Below, in pieces: positions 9,483-16,554 of a stretch of 64,000 nt of DNA. Position numbers and translations under genes: made by a program. The DNA lies in NCBI GenBank assembly GCA_965243175.1, contig OZ251532.1, forward strand, positions 1,922,001 through 1,986,000, given 5' to 3'. Every line of letters begins with the position of its first letter. Positions within the stretch are counted from its first letter, which is position 1. Below the pieces are notes generated by a model. It had not been told where the DNA came from. It made no database searches and worked only from the letters and a program-made list of their open reading frames with translations. Source of the DNA: VXYL01 sp965243175. Lineage in GTDB: Bacteria > Pseudomonadota > Gammaproteobacteria > Pseudomonadales > Azotimanducaceae.

Positions 9483-10352
9483 CTACGGCTTCCGGGCGGT
9501 TACCAGCGCTGCGGCTGGCACTGGCACGGGTTCGTCACCGGGGCCGAGTTCCTGCTCCTTGGTGATGCCTAGGAAGGGGCGCAGCCAGCCGACGAGGAGG
9601 TAGACCGGGCCGGTGTCGACCAACGCGACCGTCACCTTGAAGACGTAGCCGGAGGCGATCACCGTGAACAGCTGCGGCCAGACGGGCTGGTCGTCCGCGA
9701 TCGGCAGGGCGCCGGCCCAGAAGTGGGCGATCAGGATCACCGCGGTGGTGTCCACGAGCTGGCTCACCACCGTCGAGCCGTTGTTGCGCAGCCACAGGTG
9801 CTTGCCGCCGGTGAGCCGCTTCCAGAGGTGGAAGAGCTGCACGTCGCACCACTGCGCACTGAGGTAGGCGATCATGGAGGCGGTCACCGTGGCGAAGGCG
9901 AAGTCGCGTATCTGGAAGAAGACGGCTGGGTGGCCGTCCGCGTTCACCACCATTCCCGTGGCGGGATCGACCATCTCGGCGCCTTCGACGCCGGGCAGAA
10001 CGCCGCCGAGCCACAGCAGCACCACGATCCACACGTTCAGCACCAGCCCCATCCACACCACTTCCGTGGCGCGCTTGCGGCCGTAGATCTCGCTGATGAG
10101 GTCCGTGCAGAGGAACGTGATCGGATAGGGCAGCACGCCCACCGCCACCACCATCGGCACCTGCATCCCGAAGAGCGGAAACGACAGATCCAGAAAGCGC
10201 GTGATGCCGAGCAGATTGAGCAAGGAGAGCGTGCCGAGGAACAGCCCCGCCAGCACCAGAAAAACGCGCTGCCGGCGCAGCTTGTAGTTCGGGCCGCCTG
10301 ACACACCGTTCGGCGCGTCGACGAAGGGCATCGCCGGCGTGCTCTCCGACAA
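9483..10352 (-). CDS. Queuosine precursor transporter, YhhQ/VUT family
   Basis: A 289-residue integral membrane protein with about six hydrophobic segments. The N-terminal part carries the family pattern LPYPITFLCTDLISEIYGRKRATEVVW (about 95-121), which is diagnostic of the YhhQ (COG1738) group. These inner-membrane proteins import preQ0/preQ1 for queuosine tRNA modification (established for E. coli YhhQ). The gene starts 1 bp after the stop of the SDR gene and is the last gene of a minus-strand run. An SDR and a PTPS/QueD-like enzyme directly upstream could indicate a pterin or deazapurine theme, although the PTPS motif here is not of the QueD type. Confidence 0.88.
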   Translation of the reverse strand: MSESTPAMPFVDAPNGVSGGPNYKLRRQRVFLVLAGLFLGTLSLLNLLGITRFLDLSFPLFGMQVPMVVAVGVLPYPITFLCTDLISEIYGRKRATEVVWMGLVLNVWIVVLLWLGGVLPGVEGAEMVDPATGMVVNADGHPAVFFQIRDFAFATVTASMIAYLSAQWCDVQLFHLWKRLTGGKHLWLRNNGSTVVSQLVDTTAVILIAHFWAGALPIADDQPVWPQLFTVIASGYVFKVTVALVDTGPVYLLVGWLRPFLGITKEQELGPGDEPVPVPAAALVTARKP

Positions 10353-10353
10353 C

Positions 10354-11049
10354 TCAGCGCTCCACCTGGCCCAGGTTGGCGTGGATGACGCTCCCGTTCA
10401 GCACTGGCGATTGCGCGGCCCAGAGCAGAGTCTCGGCGATCTCCTCCGGTTCGATCAGACGGTTGAATGCGGACATGCCGCGCACCGTGACCATGGCATC
10501 CGCCGGGACGTGTTCGCGCAGCATTTCGGTGTCCGTGAAGCCGGGGCAGATGCACGCGGTGTGGATGCCGCTGCCGGCGAGGTCCTGGCAGCAGGCGCGC
10601 ATCATGCCGACCTGGGCGTGCTTGCTGGCGACGTAGGAGAAGCTGCCCGGCACGGCCTTCTCCGCCAGCGTGGAGCCGACGAAGAGGATGCAGGAACCGG
10701 CGCCCATGTGTGGAATCGCCAGCCGGTTGAGCGCGTTCACGGCCACCACGTTCACTTCCAGCACCTGCCGCAGGGCGTCGTCCTCGGTGGCCTGCGCGGT
10801 ATCGTTCAGGAGCCTCGCCGCGTTGTGGATCAGGGCGATCTGCTGCGCTTGGGCGAGCAGCGGCGAGAGCGTTGCCGCGGCCTCGGCAACCGCGCCGGAC
10901 GATGCGAGATCGCAGGGTATGTGGGTGGCTTCGGGCAGCGGGCAAGGCCGCCGCGAGAGCGTCGCAATCGCGTAGCCGGCGTTGGCGAAGCATCGGGCGG
11001 TGGCCAAGCCGATGCCAGCGCTTGCCCCTGTGACGACGGCCAGTTTCAC
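10354..11049 (-). CDS. Short-chain dehydrogenase/reductase, possibly a pterin reductase
   Basis: This is a classical SDR of 231 residues starting at a GTG at 11049, which overlaps the upstream stop as GTGA. It has the NAD(P)-binding TGASAGIG at the N-terminus, the NAA-type motif (HNAARL), a catalytic Ser in FVGSTLAEK, and the YxxxK pair in SYVASKHAQ. Directly coupled to a PTPS-family gene, it could act like sepiapterin or dihydromonapterin reductase. This is inference from context; SDR substrates cannot be read from sequence. The long upstream extension of the frame overlaps the PTPS gene and is not coding. Confidence 0.85.
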   Translation of the reverse strand: MKLAVVTGASAGIGLATARCFANAGYAIATLSRRPCPLPEATHIPCDLASSGAVAEAAATLSPLLAQAQQIALIHNAARLLNDTAQATEDDALRQVLEVNVVAVNALNRLAIPHMGAGSCILFVGSTLAEKAVPGSFSYVASKHAQVGMMRACCQDLAGSGIHTACICPGFTDTEMLREHVPADAMVTVRGMSAFNRLIEPEEIAETLLWAAQSPVLNGSVIHANLGQVER

Positions 11050-11552
11050 GCCCGCTGCTCCGAAGCCCGTTGCCAGCAGGTGTGCGCCCACTGCCCGGGA
11101 CCGGACGACACGCGCAGCTGCAGCGACTCGATGGGCAGCGCGCGGAAGCCGTCGTCGGCGACCAGTTCGTCCACGAACCAATGGCTGAGTTCCTCCACCG
11201 TGACGTTGCGCAGCGGCATGAGCTTCACGTCGCGGCGCAGGAAAGGCAGCTTCTCCTCGGCGAACGAAACCACCACGTAGTCCGGGCGCTCCTCGATGGC
11301 GAGATGCGGCGAGCGGGCGGGCAGCAGCAGCGTCTCGTCGAGGCCAGCGCACAAGGCGCGCAGCCGTTCCTTCAGCGCGTTGTAGTCGAAGCAGAGGCCG
11401 TCGTCGTCCACCGGCCCGGTCACCGTCGCGGCGACGAAGAAATCGTGGCCGTGCAGGTTCTCGCGCTTGGTGGCGGAGAAGATCGTGAAGTGCGCGGCGG
11501 AGAAGTGGATGTCCTCCTTGCGGATTTCGATGCTCGTCGAGCGCCCGCTCAT
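11046..11552 (-). CDS. 6-pyruvoyltetrahydropterin synthase / QueD family (PTPS-III-like motif)
   Basis: A 168-residue T-fold enzyme starting at the ATG at 11552, overlapping the HAD stop (ATGA). Zinc-binding His residues are His21 (FSAAHF) and His34/His36 in ENLHGHDF. The catalytic Cys of PTPS and QueD is absent; instead Glu31 occupies an E-x2-HGH arrangement. That arrangement is known from the PTPS-III group, which can replace dihydroneopterin aldolase (FolB) in folate synthesis. So the likely product is 6-hydroxymethyl-dihydropterin rather than carboxytetrahydropterin, though the queuosine transporter next door keeps the QueD reading open. The neighbouring SDR would fit reduced-pterin chemistry. 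Family is sure, exact reaction is not. Confidence 0.85.
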   Translation of the reverse strand: MSGRSTSIEIRKEDIHFSAAHFTIFSATKRENLHGHDFFVAATVTGPVDDDGLCFDYNALKERLRALCAGLDETLLLPARSPHLAIEERPDYVVVSFAEEKLPFLRRDVKLMPLRNVTVEELSHWFVDELVADDGFRALPIESLQLRVSSGPGQWAHTCWQRASEQRA

Positions 11553-12280
11553 CGGTCGGTTCCTTGGTCGGCATCGGCAGCGGCCCCCAACATCGCGTCT
11601 GCGAACTCGGCGAGCGAGTCGAAGGCCCAGGTCGGTTTGGCGGCGATGCGCTTGGCGGCGTTGCTTGGGCGGCGGATCCAGACCGTGTCGAGGCCCTTGG
11701 CCGCTGCCGGGGCGATGTCGTGGAACAGGCTCTGCGCCACGTGCAGCACCCGCGTATCCGTTCCTAGCGCCGCCAACGCGGCGTCGAACATGCGCTCGTC
11801 GGGCTTGTAGACGCCCGTCGCCTCCGCCGTCACCACATGCTTGAACTCCACGCCGAGGGTTCGCGCCGTGCGGGCGAAGAGCGCGTTGTCGATGTTCGAA
11901 ACCACCGCCAAGTCGAACCGCGCGGCGAGGCGGCGCAGCGCTTCCACCGTATCCGGGAAAGCCTCCCAATCCCCTGGGCTCGCCGCGAAGGCATCCAGCA
12001 GCGCGGCGTCCGGCGTGAAGCCCAAACGCTGCCCCAGCTGCCGCAGCACCTCGCGCAGCACGTCCGCGTAGCGGCGCCCCGGCACTTGCGCCTGGGGTTC
12101 CGCGGCGGCGAAGAACTCCAGCAGGAAGTCGTCGATCACGTGCGCGTCGCGTTCGAGCAGCACCGGCTGCAGGAAGTCGACCAGTCCCTGGCCCCAGTCG
12201 ATCAGCGTGCCGTAGCAGTCGAAGGTGAGCGCGTCGTAGTTGGCCGCGTCCAAGGCGCGGCTTGCGTTGGGCGGGGGCAT
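11549..12280 (-). CDS. HAD-superfamily hydrolase, haloacid dehalogenase type II-like
   Basis: This 243-residue protein has the HAD motif I TFDCYGTLIDWG (nucleophile Asp at about residue 20), motif II in VVSNIDNA and a C-terminal motif IV-like region. The GTLIDW form is typical of the haloacid dehalogenase type II branch, but many members are phosphatases of unknown substrate. It starts with ATG 1 bp downstream of the CULT gene stop and overlaps the PTPS start by ATGA, so it is embedded in the operon. A role in dephosphorylating a pterin or other metabolite is possible but not shown by the sequence. Confidence 0.85.
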   Translation of the reverse strand: MPPPNASRALDAANYDALTFDCYGTLIDWGQGLVDFLQPVLLERDAHVIDDFLLEFFAAAEPQAQVPGRRYADVLREVLRQLGQRLGFTPDAALLDAFAASPGDWEAFPDTVEALRRLAARFDLAVVSNIDNALFARTARTLGVEFKHVVTAEATGVYKPDERMFDAALAALGTDTRVLHVAQSLFHDIAPAAAKGLDTVWIRRPSNAAKRIAAKPTWAFDSLAEFADAMLGAAADADQGTDR

Positions 12281-12281
12281 G

Positions 12282-12722
12282 TCAACCTACCTGGATCCGG
12301 TCGAGGATCAGGCCGAAGAAGTGCGCCTCCTGGCGGTCGAACAGCCAGCCCATGTGGGTGCCGCAGTTCGCGCACGACGCGAGCCGCCAGTGGAACCCCC
12401 GGAACCAGCTGTCCGCTGCCTGGCGGTCGCCGCCGATGGCGCAGCCGGGCGCGTCCCGGTGGCAGCCGAAGCGATGCACGTAGCCGTGCGGATTCGTGCA
12501 GGTGTGCTCGAACGAACCCTGCACTTCGATGCGGTCCTGCACGTGGCCGATAACGTGCGAGCAGGCGGTGCAGAACAGGAAGCCTTCCTTCGGGCGCGAT
12601 TCGTCGTCGATCAGTTCCTTGAGCTTCGGGTCGAGGGTCTCGCGCTCGACGTCCTGCACGGTGTCCTGGCCGCCGCTGGCCATGCCAAGAGGGCCGGGGA
12701 CGATTGCTTGCTGGCTTTCCAT
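12282..12722 (-). CDS. CULT-domain (cereblon-like) zinc protein
   Basis: A 146-residue protein from the ATG at 12722; a TTG at 12737 overlapping the upstream stop is an alternative start. After a 45-residue disordered N-terminus it shows a complete CULT domain. There are two CxxC pairs, FCTACSH (Cys51/Cys54) and SCANCGTH (Cys117/Cys120), for one zinc. The three cage tryptophans are SWF, FHW and GWLF (about Trp106, Trp112, Trp126), with HTCTNPHGY and APGC between. This is the fold of the thalidomide-binding domain of human cereblon, also known from bacteria such as Magnetospirillum. Bacterial CULT proteins have no settled function; binding of uracil-like or cyclic-imide ligands is established in vitro for homologues. 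It lies between a flavoprotein and a HAD hydrolase in one operon. Confidence 0.88.
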   Translation of the reverse strand: MESQQAIVPGPLGMASGGQDTVQDVERETLDPKLKELIDDESRPKEGFLFCTACSHVIGHVQDRIEVQGSFEHTCTNPHGYVHRFGCHRDAPGCAIGGDRQAADSWFRGFHWRLASCANCGTHMGWLFDRQEAHFFGLILDRIQVG

Positions 12723-12733
12723 CGTCGCCACGC

Positions 12734-13954
12734 TCAAGCGCTCTCGGCCAACACGGCTTTGAGATCGGTCGCCGGGTCCGCCAAGCGCTCGAAGTCCGCC
12801 ACGGTCTTGCCGATCAGCTGGCGGGCGGCCATGAACTCGCGGGCGCTGTTCACGGCCTCGGCAGCCGCCAGCTTGCCGCTGCGGAAGTAGAAGCGGGCGA
12901 ACTGCCGCGCTTGCGCATCGCCGCGCATCACGCAGTCGTCGTCTTCAAGGGGAAAGCCGGCCATCTGCAGCTTCATGTCGTACTGATCGGACCAGAACCA
13001 CGGCACGGCGGCGTAGGGCTTGCGCTGGCCAGCCAGATTCGCGGCCGCCACCCGCGACTGTTCCATCGCGTTCGGCACGGATTCCAGCCGCAGCCGCCGC
13101 TCGAGCAGGGGGTTGGGATGATTGGCGCAGTCGCCCACGGCGTGGACGTTCGGATCGCTGGTGCGCGTGTATTCGTCCACCACGATGCCGTCGGCGCAGC
13201 GCAACCCGGCCGCGCTGGCCAGCTCCACGTTCGGCTCGATGCCGACGCCGACGATGGCCAGGTCCGCTTCGACGCGCTCGCCGTCGGCGCAGACGACCGC
13301 GCACAGCTGGTCGCCCTCGCCCTGAAATTCCCGCACTTCAGCGCCGCAGCGGATGTCCACGCCGCTCTCGGCGTGGCACCGAGCATAGAAGGCGGAGGTC
13401 CACTCCGTGGCCACGCGCTTGAGAATCCGCTCTTCCATTTCCAGCACGGTGGCTTGCAGGCCGTGCCCAACCGCCACCGCCGCCACTTCGAGGCCGATGT
13501 AGCCGCCGCCGACGATGGCGATGCGGCGGCCGGGCTTGAACCGTTCGCGGATCGCGTCGACGTCCGCGATGGTGCGCAGCGTATGGATTCCGGCGAGGTC
13601 GCTGCCGGCGATGGCCAACGTCCGCGCCCTCGCGCCGGTCGCCAGCAGCAGCTTCTCGTAGGCGATGCTCTCGCCGTCGGCGCAGACGACGGTGCTGGCC
13701 TTGGCGTCCACGCCCTCCACCCGTACGCCGCGGCGCACGTCGATGTCCTTGCTTTCGTAGAAGCGCGGCGGGCGCAGATGCACTTTGTCCAAGCCGTACT
13801 CGCCGGCCAGGTACTGCTTCGAGAGGGGCGGGCGCTGGTACGGCGGATGCGGTTCCTCGCCGAGCACGACGATGCGCCCGGCGTAGCCTTCCTGGCGCAG
13901 ACTGGCGGCGGCTTGCCCGGCGGCATGGCCGCCGCCGACGATGACGATGCCCAT
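12734..13954 (-). CDS. FAD-dependent NAD(P)H:ferredoxin/rubredoxin reductase-like
   Basis: The 406-residue sequence has two Rossmann motifs: FAD-binding IVIVGGGHAAGQAA at the N-terminus and NAD-binding IAIVGGGYIGLEVA near 144-157. Between them are YQRPPLSKQYL and LLLATGARAR, and later the second FAD motif VHAVGDCANH. This is the layout of class I oxygenase-coupled ferredoxin reductases and rubredoxin reductases. It transfers electrons from NAD(P)H to a small iron-sulfur partner. No ferredoxin or oxygenase gene is nearby, so the partner is unknown. The ATG at 13954 lies 10 bp after the DUF1820 stop, so the two are probably co-transcribed. Confidence 0.9.
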   Translation of the reverse strand: MGIVIVGGGHAAGQAAASLRQEGYAGRIVVLGEEPHPPYQRPPLSKQYLAGEYGLDKVHLRPPRFYESKDIDVRRGVRVEGVDAKASTVVCADGESIAYEKLLLATGARARTLAIAGSDLAGIHTLRTIADVDAIRERFKPGRRIAIVGGGYIGLEVAAVAVGHGLQATVLEMEERILKRVATEWTSAFYARCHAESGVDIRCGAEVREFQGEGDQLCAVVCADGERVEADLAIVGVGIEPNVELASAAGLRCADGIVVDEYTRTSDPNVHAVGDCANHPNPLLERRLRLESVPNAMEQSRVAAANLAGQRKPYAAVPWFWSDQYDMKLQMAGFPLEDDDCVMRGDAQARQFARFYFRSGKLAAAEAVNSAREFMAARQLIGKTVADFERLADPATDLKAVLAESA

Positions 13955-13964
13955 GGCTCGCCGT

Positions 13965-14294
13965 TCAGCCCTTCTTGCCGGGCAGCGGCATGGGGAACGG
14001 CGTGACGTTGCTGCCCATGCCGTCGGTGATCTTGGCGGTGCCTTCGTTCTCCACTTCGTCGATGCGGATGATGGCGTGCATTGGCACGAAGCTCCGCTGC
14101 ACGCTCTCGAACTCGGTGCGCAGCTTGTCCTCGCTGGGGTCGATGACCATCTTCGACTTCTCGCCGAAAATGTAGTCCTCGATTTCCACGAAGCCGTACA
14201 GGTCGCTCGGATAGACCGACCGGGCGTAGACCTCGTAGATCTGCCCGTGGCTGTGGAAATAGACGCGGTAGATGTGGGACTTGTCGTCGGGCAT
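13965..14294 (-). CDS. DUF1820 family protein
   Basis: A short 109-residue protein beginning at the ATG at 14294 (MPDDKSHIYRVYFHSHGQIYEVYA). It matches the gammaproteobacterial DUF1820 family: an RVYFHSHGQIYEVYAR opening, FVEIEDYIFGEKS, VDPSEDKLR-type and FVPMHAIIRIDEVENEG segments. No enzyme motif, signal peptide or membrane helix is seen. It is the first gene of the minus-strand run 9483-14294 and probably sets that operon's transcription from the divergent intergenic region (14295-14441). Function is unknown; homologues have been linked only by gene neighbourhood. Confidence 0.85.
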   Translation of the reverse strand: MPDDKSHIYRVYFHSHGQIYEVYARSVYPSDLYGFVEIEDYIFGEKSKMVIDPSEDKLRTEFESVQRSFVPMHAIIRIDEVENEGTAKITDGMGSNVTPFPMPLPGKKG

Positions 14295-14441
14295 GGCGGT
14301 CACCGGCGGGGTACGCGGCGATTGTAGCCGCCTTGCGCACAGCTTTTTCAAGCGTTGCGGCACCGTTCCTCCCGCGATGCCCTGCGTACTGGCGACTTGG
14401 CGCATAATGGCACCCACGGCAGGCCGTTCGAGGAACATGCG

Positions 14442-15200
14442 GTGGCGGAGAAGGCAGCGGAGAAGGGAACGGAGAAGAAGAGCGTGAGCCTCTGGGCGAA
14501 GTTCGTCTTCTACATCGGCCTCATCGGCCTCGCCGCCATGCCGGTGGGCGCCTTGGGCACCCGCTTCGGCTTCTGGCATTTCGGCCTCGGCTTCCAGATC
14601 GCCTTCGGTGCCTGCCTGCTGGCCGCCATCGCGCTGGTGCTCGGCATCGCCGCGGTGATTCGCGCCGCCATACGCCAGCGCCCGGCGGACCGCGTTCCGT
14701 CCTTCATCGGCGTCGGCGCCAGCGTCTTCGTGCTCGCGTGGATGGGGATGCAGTTCCTGACTGCCCAATCGGTGCCGCCCATCCACAACATCTCCACAGA
14801 CCGCGACGACCCGCCCGCCTTCGACGCGGTGGTCGCCTTGCGCGGCCCCGGCAGCAACGCCTTGGATTACGACGCGGAAGACGCCGCGGCGCAGCTCGCT
14901 GGCTATCCGGACCTGGCTGGGCTACGCACTTCGATGGACCCCGCGGCGAGCGTGGAGCGGGCTGCGGAACTCGCCCGCCAGCTCGGCTGGGAAGTGGCGA
15001 ACGAAGACGCCGCGCAAGGCATCGTCGAAGCCACCGACACCACCTTCTGGTTCGGCTTCAAGGACGATGTGGTGATCCGCGTCCGCCCGGATGGCAACGG
15101 CTCGCAGATCGACTTGCGTTCCGTCTCCAGAGTCGGCCAAAGCGACCTCGGCGCCAACGCCCGCCGCATCACCTTGTTTCTGGAGTTCTTCGAGGGCTGA
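14442..15200 (+). CDS. DUF1499 membrane protein
   Basis: This is a 252-residue protein read from the GTG at 14442, which has AGGA 7 nt upstream; an upstream in-frame extension begins at 14355 but lacks a good ribosome site. The N-terminal third holds three hydrophobic segments (about 15-35, 45-70 and 85-103). The C-terminal domain shows the DUF1499 pattern: an ISTDRDDPPAF motif, YDAEDAAAQLAGYPDL, LGWEVANEDAAQGIVEATDTTFWFGFKDDVVIRVRP and DLRSVSRVGQSDLGANARRI. The family is widespread in proteobacteria and plants, with no defined reaction. It is divergently transcribed from the DUF1820 operon and convergent with the aldolase. Confidence 0.85.
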   Translation: MAEKAAEKGTEKKSVSLWAKFVFYIGLIGLAAMPVGALGTRFGFWHFGLGFQIAFGACLLAAIALVLGIAAVIRAAIRQRPADRVPSFIGVGASVFVLAWMGMQFLTAQSVPPIHNISTDRDDPPAFDAVVALRGPGSNALDYDAEDAAAQLAGYPDLAGLRTSMDPAASVERAAELARQLGWEVANEDAAQGIVEATDTTFWFGFKDDVVIRVRPDGNGSQIDLRSVSRVGQSDLGANARRITLFLEFFEG

Positions 15201-15230
15201 ACCTTCGGGCGCCTTCCGTCGAGACGCGGC

Positions 15231-16115
15231 TCAAGTGGCGGACGCAGCGGCGATGCTGGCGATTGAGGCGTCCAGCAGGCGGGTGAACTCGGCGTCGTCC
15301 TGGTTTTCGCGCAGACCTTCGGTCAAAGCGCGGGAGAAACTCGCGATCACGCCCTGGTTGGCGGCCAGTTTGCTGTTCGCGACTTCCCGGGAGTAGCCGC
15401 CGGAGAGCGCTACCACGCGCAACACCTTGGGGTGCGAGCAGAACTCGCGGTAGAAGTTCGCCTCCTCGGGCAGGGTGAGCTTGAACATCACGAGCGCATC
15501 GCCTTGGAGCGCCGCCAGCCCGCGCCGAAGCTCGTCGCGCAGCAACGCTTCGCAGCGCCCCTTGTCGGCAGCGTGGATGTCCACTTCCGGCTCGATGATC
15601 GGCGTGAGGCCAGCGCCGAGAATCTCCGCGGCGAAGGCGAACTGCTGTTCCACGACTTCGGCGATGCCCTTGGGGTTCGCGGCCTTGACGACAGAGCGCA
15701 TCTTGGTGCCGAAGACGTCCTTGGCCTTCGCCGCGGCCAGGCGTTGGCGCAAGTCCGCGATGGGCTTCATGCGCTGCGCGCCGTCCGCTTCGTCCGCGAG
15801 GCCGTAGTCCACCTTCAGGAAAGGCAGGATGCGCTTGCGCCGCCACAGGTATTCGCTGGTGGGCAGGCCGTCCATCTGCCGATCCAGCGTGTTCTGGAAA
15901 AGAATCGCGCCGAGCACACGGTCGCCGTCGAACCGTTCGTTGGTGACGATGCGCGTTCGCATGGCGTGGACGCAATCGAACATCTCCTCGTCGCTGCCGT
16001 AGGCCGACTCGTCCACGCCGTAGAGGCTCAGCGCCTTCGGCGTGCTGCCGCCACTCTGGTCCAGCGCCGCGATGAACCCCGCCCCCGTGCGCATCCGCCG
16101 CATCTGCTCCGCCAT
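15231..16115 (-). CDS. Fructose-bisphosphate aldolase, class I
   Basis: The 294-residue sequence is a typical metal-independent aldolase: FIAALDQSGGSTPKALSLYG near the N-terminus, the LWRRKRILPFLKVDYGLA block, IIEPEVDI, then VMFKLTLPEEANFY with the likely Schiff-base Lys, and VVALSGGYSREVAN. It cleaves or forms fructose-1,6-bisphosphate in glycolysis and gluconeogenesis in the cytoplasm. The ATG at 16115 has AAGG upstream. It is a single gene, convergent with DUF1499. Class I enzymes of this bacterial type are about 290-300 residues, so the gene is full length. Confidence 0.92.
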   Translation of the reverse strand: MAEQMRRMRTGAGFIAALDQSGGSTPKALSLYGVDESAYGSDEEMFDCVHAMRTRIVTNERFDGDRVLGAILFQNTLDRQMDGLPTSEYLWRRKRILPFLKVDYGLADEADGAQRMKPIADLRQRLAAAKAKDVFGTKMRSVVKAANPKGIAEVVEQQFAFAAEILGAGLTPIIEPEVDIHAADKGRCEALLRDELRRGLAALQGDALVMFKLTLPEEANFYREFCSHPKVLRVVALSGGYSREVANSKLAANQGVIASFSRALTEGLRENQDDAEFTRLLDASIASIAAASAT

Positions 16116-16249
16116 CTCGAACCTTCACATCCCTTGGTCAGCGCCAAGCGTAACGCAAAGAGCGACGCCGGCTCGCCTTCGCACCCTCTCTTTCGAGCAC
16201 CTCCCTTCTTCGAGAAATGTGGAGAAATCGTGGAGATGTGGTGGCGGGG

Positions 16250-16277
16250 TTGCGCACAAGTCGCAGCCGCGTATAGT
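16250..16277 (+). promoter_or_regulatory. Promoter of the short structured transcript
   Basis: TTGCGC (16250-16255) and TATAGT (16272-16277) are separated by 16 nt, a good sigma70-type arrangement for this GC-rich genome. Transcription should start near 16284, about 30 nt before the GTG of the tiny ORF. Confidence 0.55.
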
Positions 16278-16313
16278 TGCGTACCGTGTTCAGCTGAAAA
16301 AAGGAGGTGATCA

Positions 16314-16346
16314 GTGCAATCGTTTGTTGGGGGGCACCCCCACTGA
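16314..16346 (+). CDS. Tiny ORF (10 codons) with a near-perfect ribosome-binding site
   Basis: GTG at 16314 follows AAGGAGGTGATC (16301-16312), a full complement of the 16S anti-Shine-Dalgarno, with 6 nt between GGAGG and the start. It encodes M-Q-S-F-V-G-G-H-P-H and stops at 16344-16346. The second half of the ORF overlaps the 5' arm of the hairpin (16330-16341), so translation and folding would compete. It may be a leader peptide, a toxin-like small peptide, or a ribosome-binding decoy. Nothing similar is known to me. Confidence 0.35.
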   Translation: MQSFVGGHPH

Positions 16347-16387
16347 CTCGCCTGAGTCTTTCAGGGGTCTAGTGCCCCCTGCAAAAC

Positions 16388-16425
16388 ACCGGGGCGTCGT
16401 TGCTACACAGCGACGCCCCGGTTTC
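16388..16425 (+). terminator. Strong stem-loop terminator
   Basis: A perfect 12-bp stem (16388-16399 with 16411-16422) encloses an 11-nt loop and is preceded by AAAA and followed by TTT. It is GC-rich with a short T-run and closes the short transcript before the LLM gene. Confidence 0.6.
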
Positions 16426-16554
16426 ACATCCGCCATCCGTTCTTGCGCCTCTACCGCCTCTTCTCCGCATCTTTTCGCCACGACCGTGGCACCGCCCTCG
16501 CAAACCCGCGCAGTTCGCTACCATTGCGTCCGATCAACGCCTTGGAGGGATGGC

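Larger units (their letters stand above)
16284..16425 (+). ncRNA. Short structured transcript (candidate sRNA or leader)
   Basis: The aldolase-LLM gap (16116-16554, about 440 bp) carries no normal gene but a compact transcription unit. It has a promoter, a Shine-Dalgarno complementary to 12 nt of the 16S 3' end (16301-16312), a 10-codon ORF, an extended hairpin and a strong terminator. In the hairpin GGGGGCAC (16330-16337) pairs with GTGCCCCC (16372-16379). CCCC (16338-16341) pairs with GGGG (16364-16367), and GACTC (16345-16349) pairs with GAGTC (16354-16358). The terminator ends near 16425, well before the next gene's own start at 16555. Total length is about 140 nt. I recognise no Rfam family. 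Confidence 0.45.
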
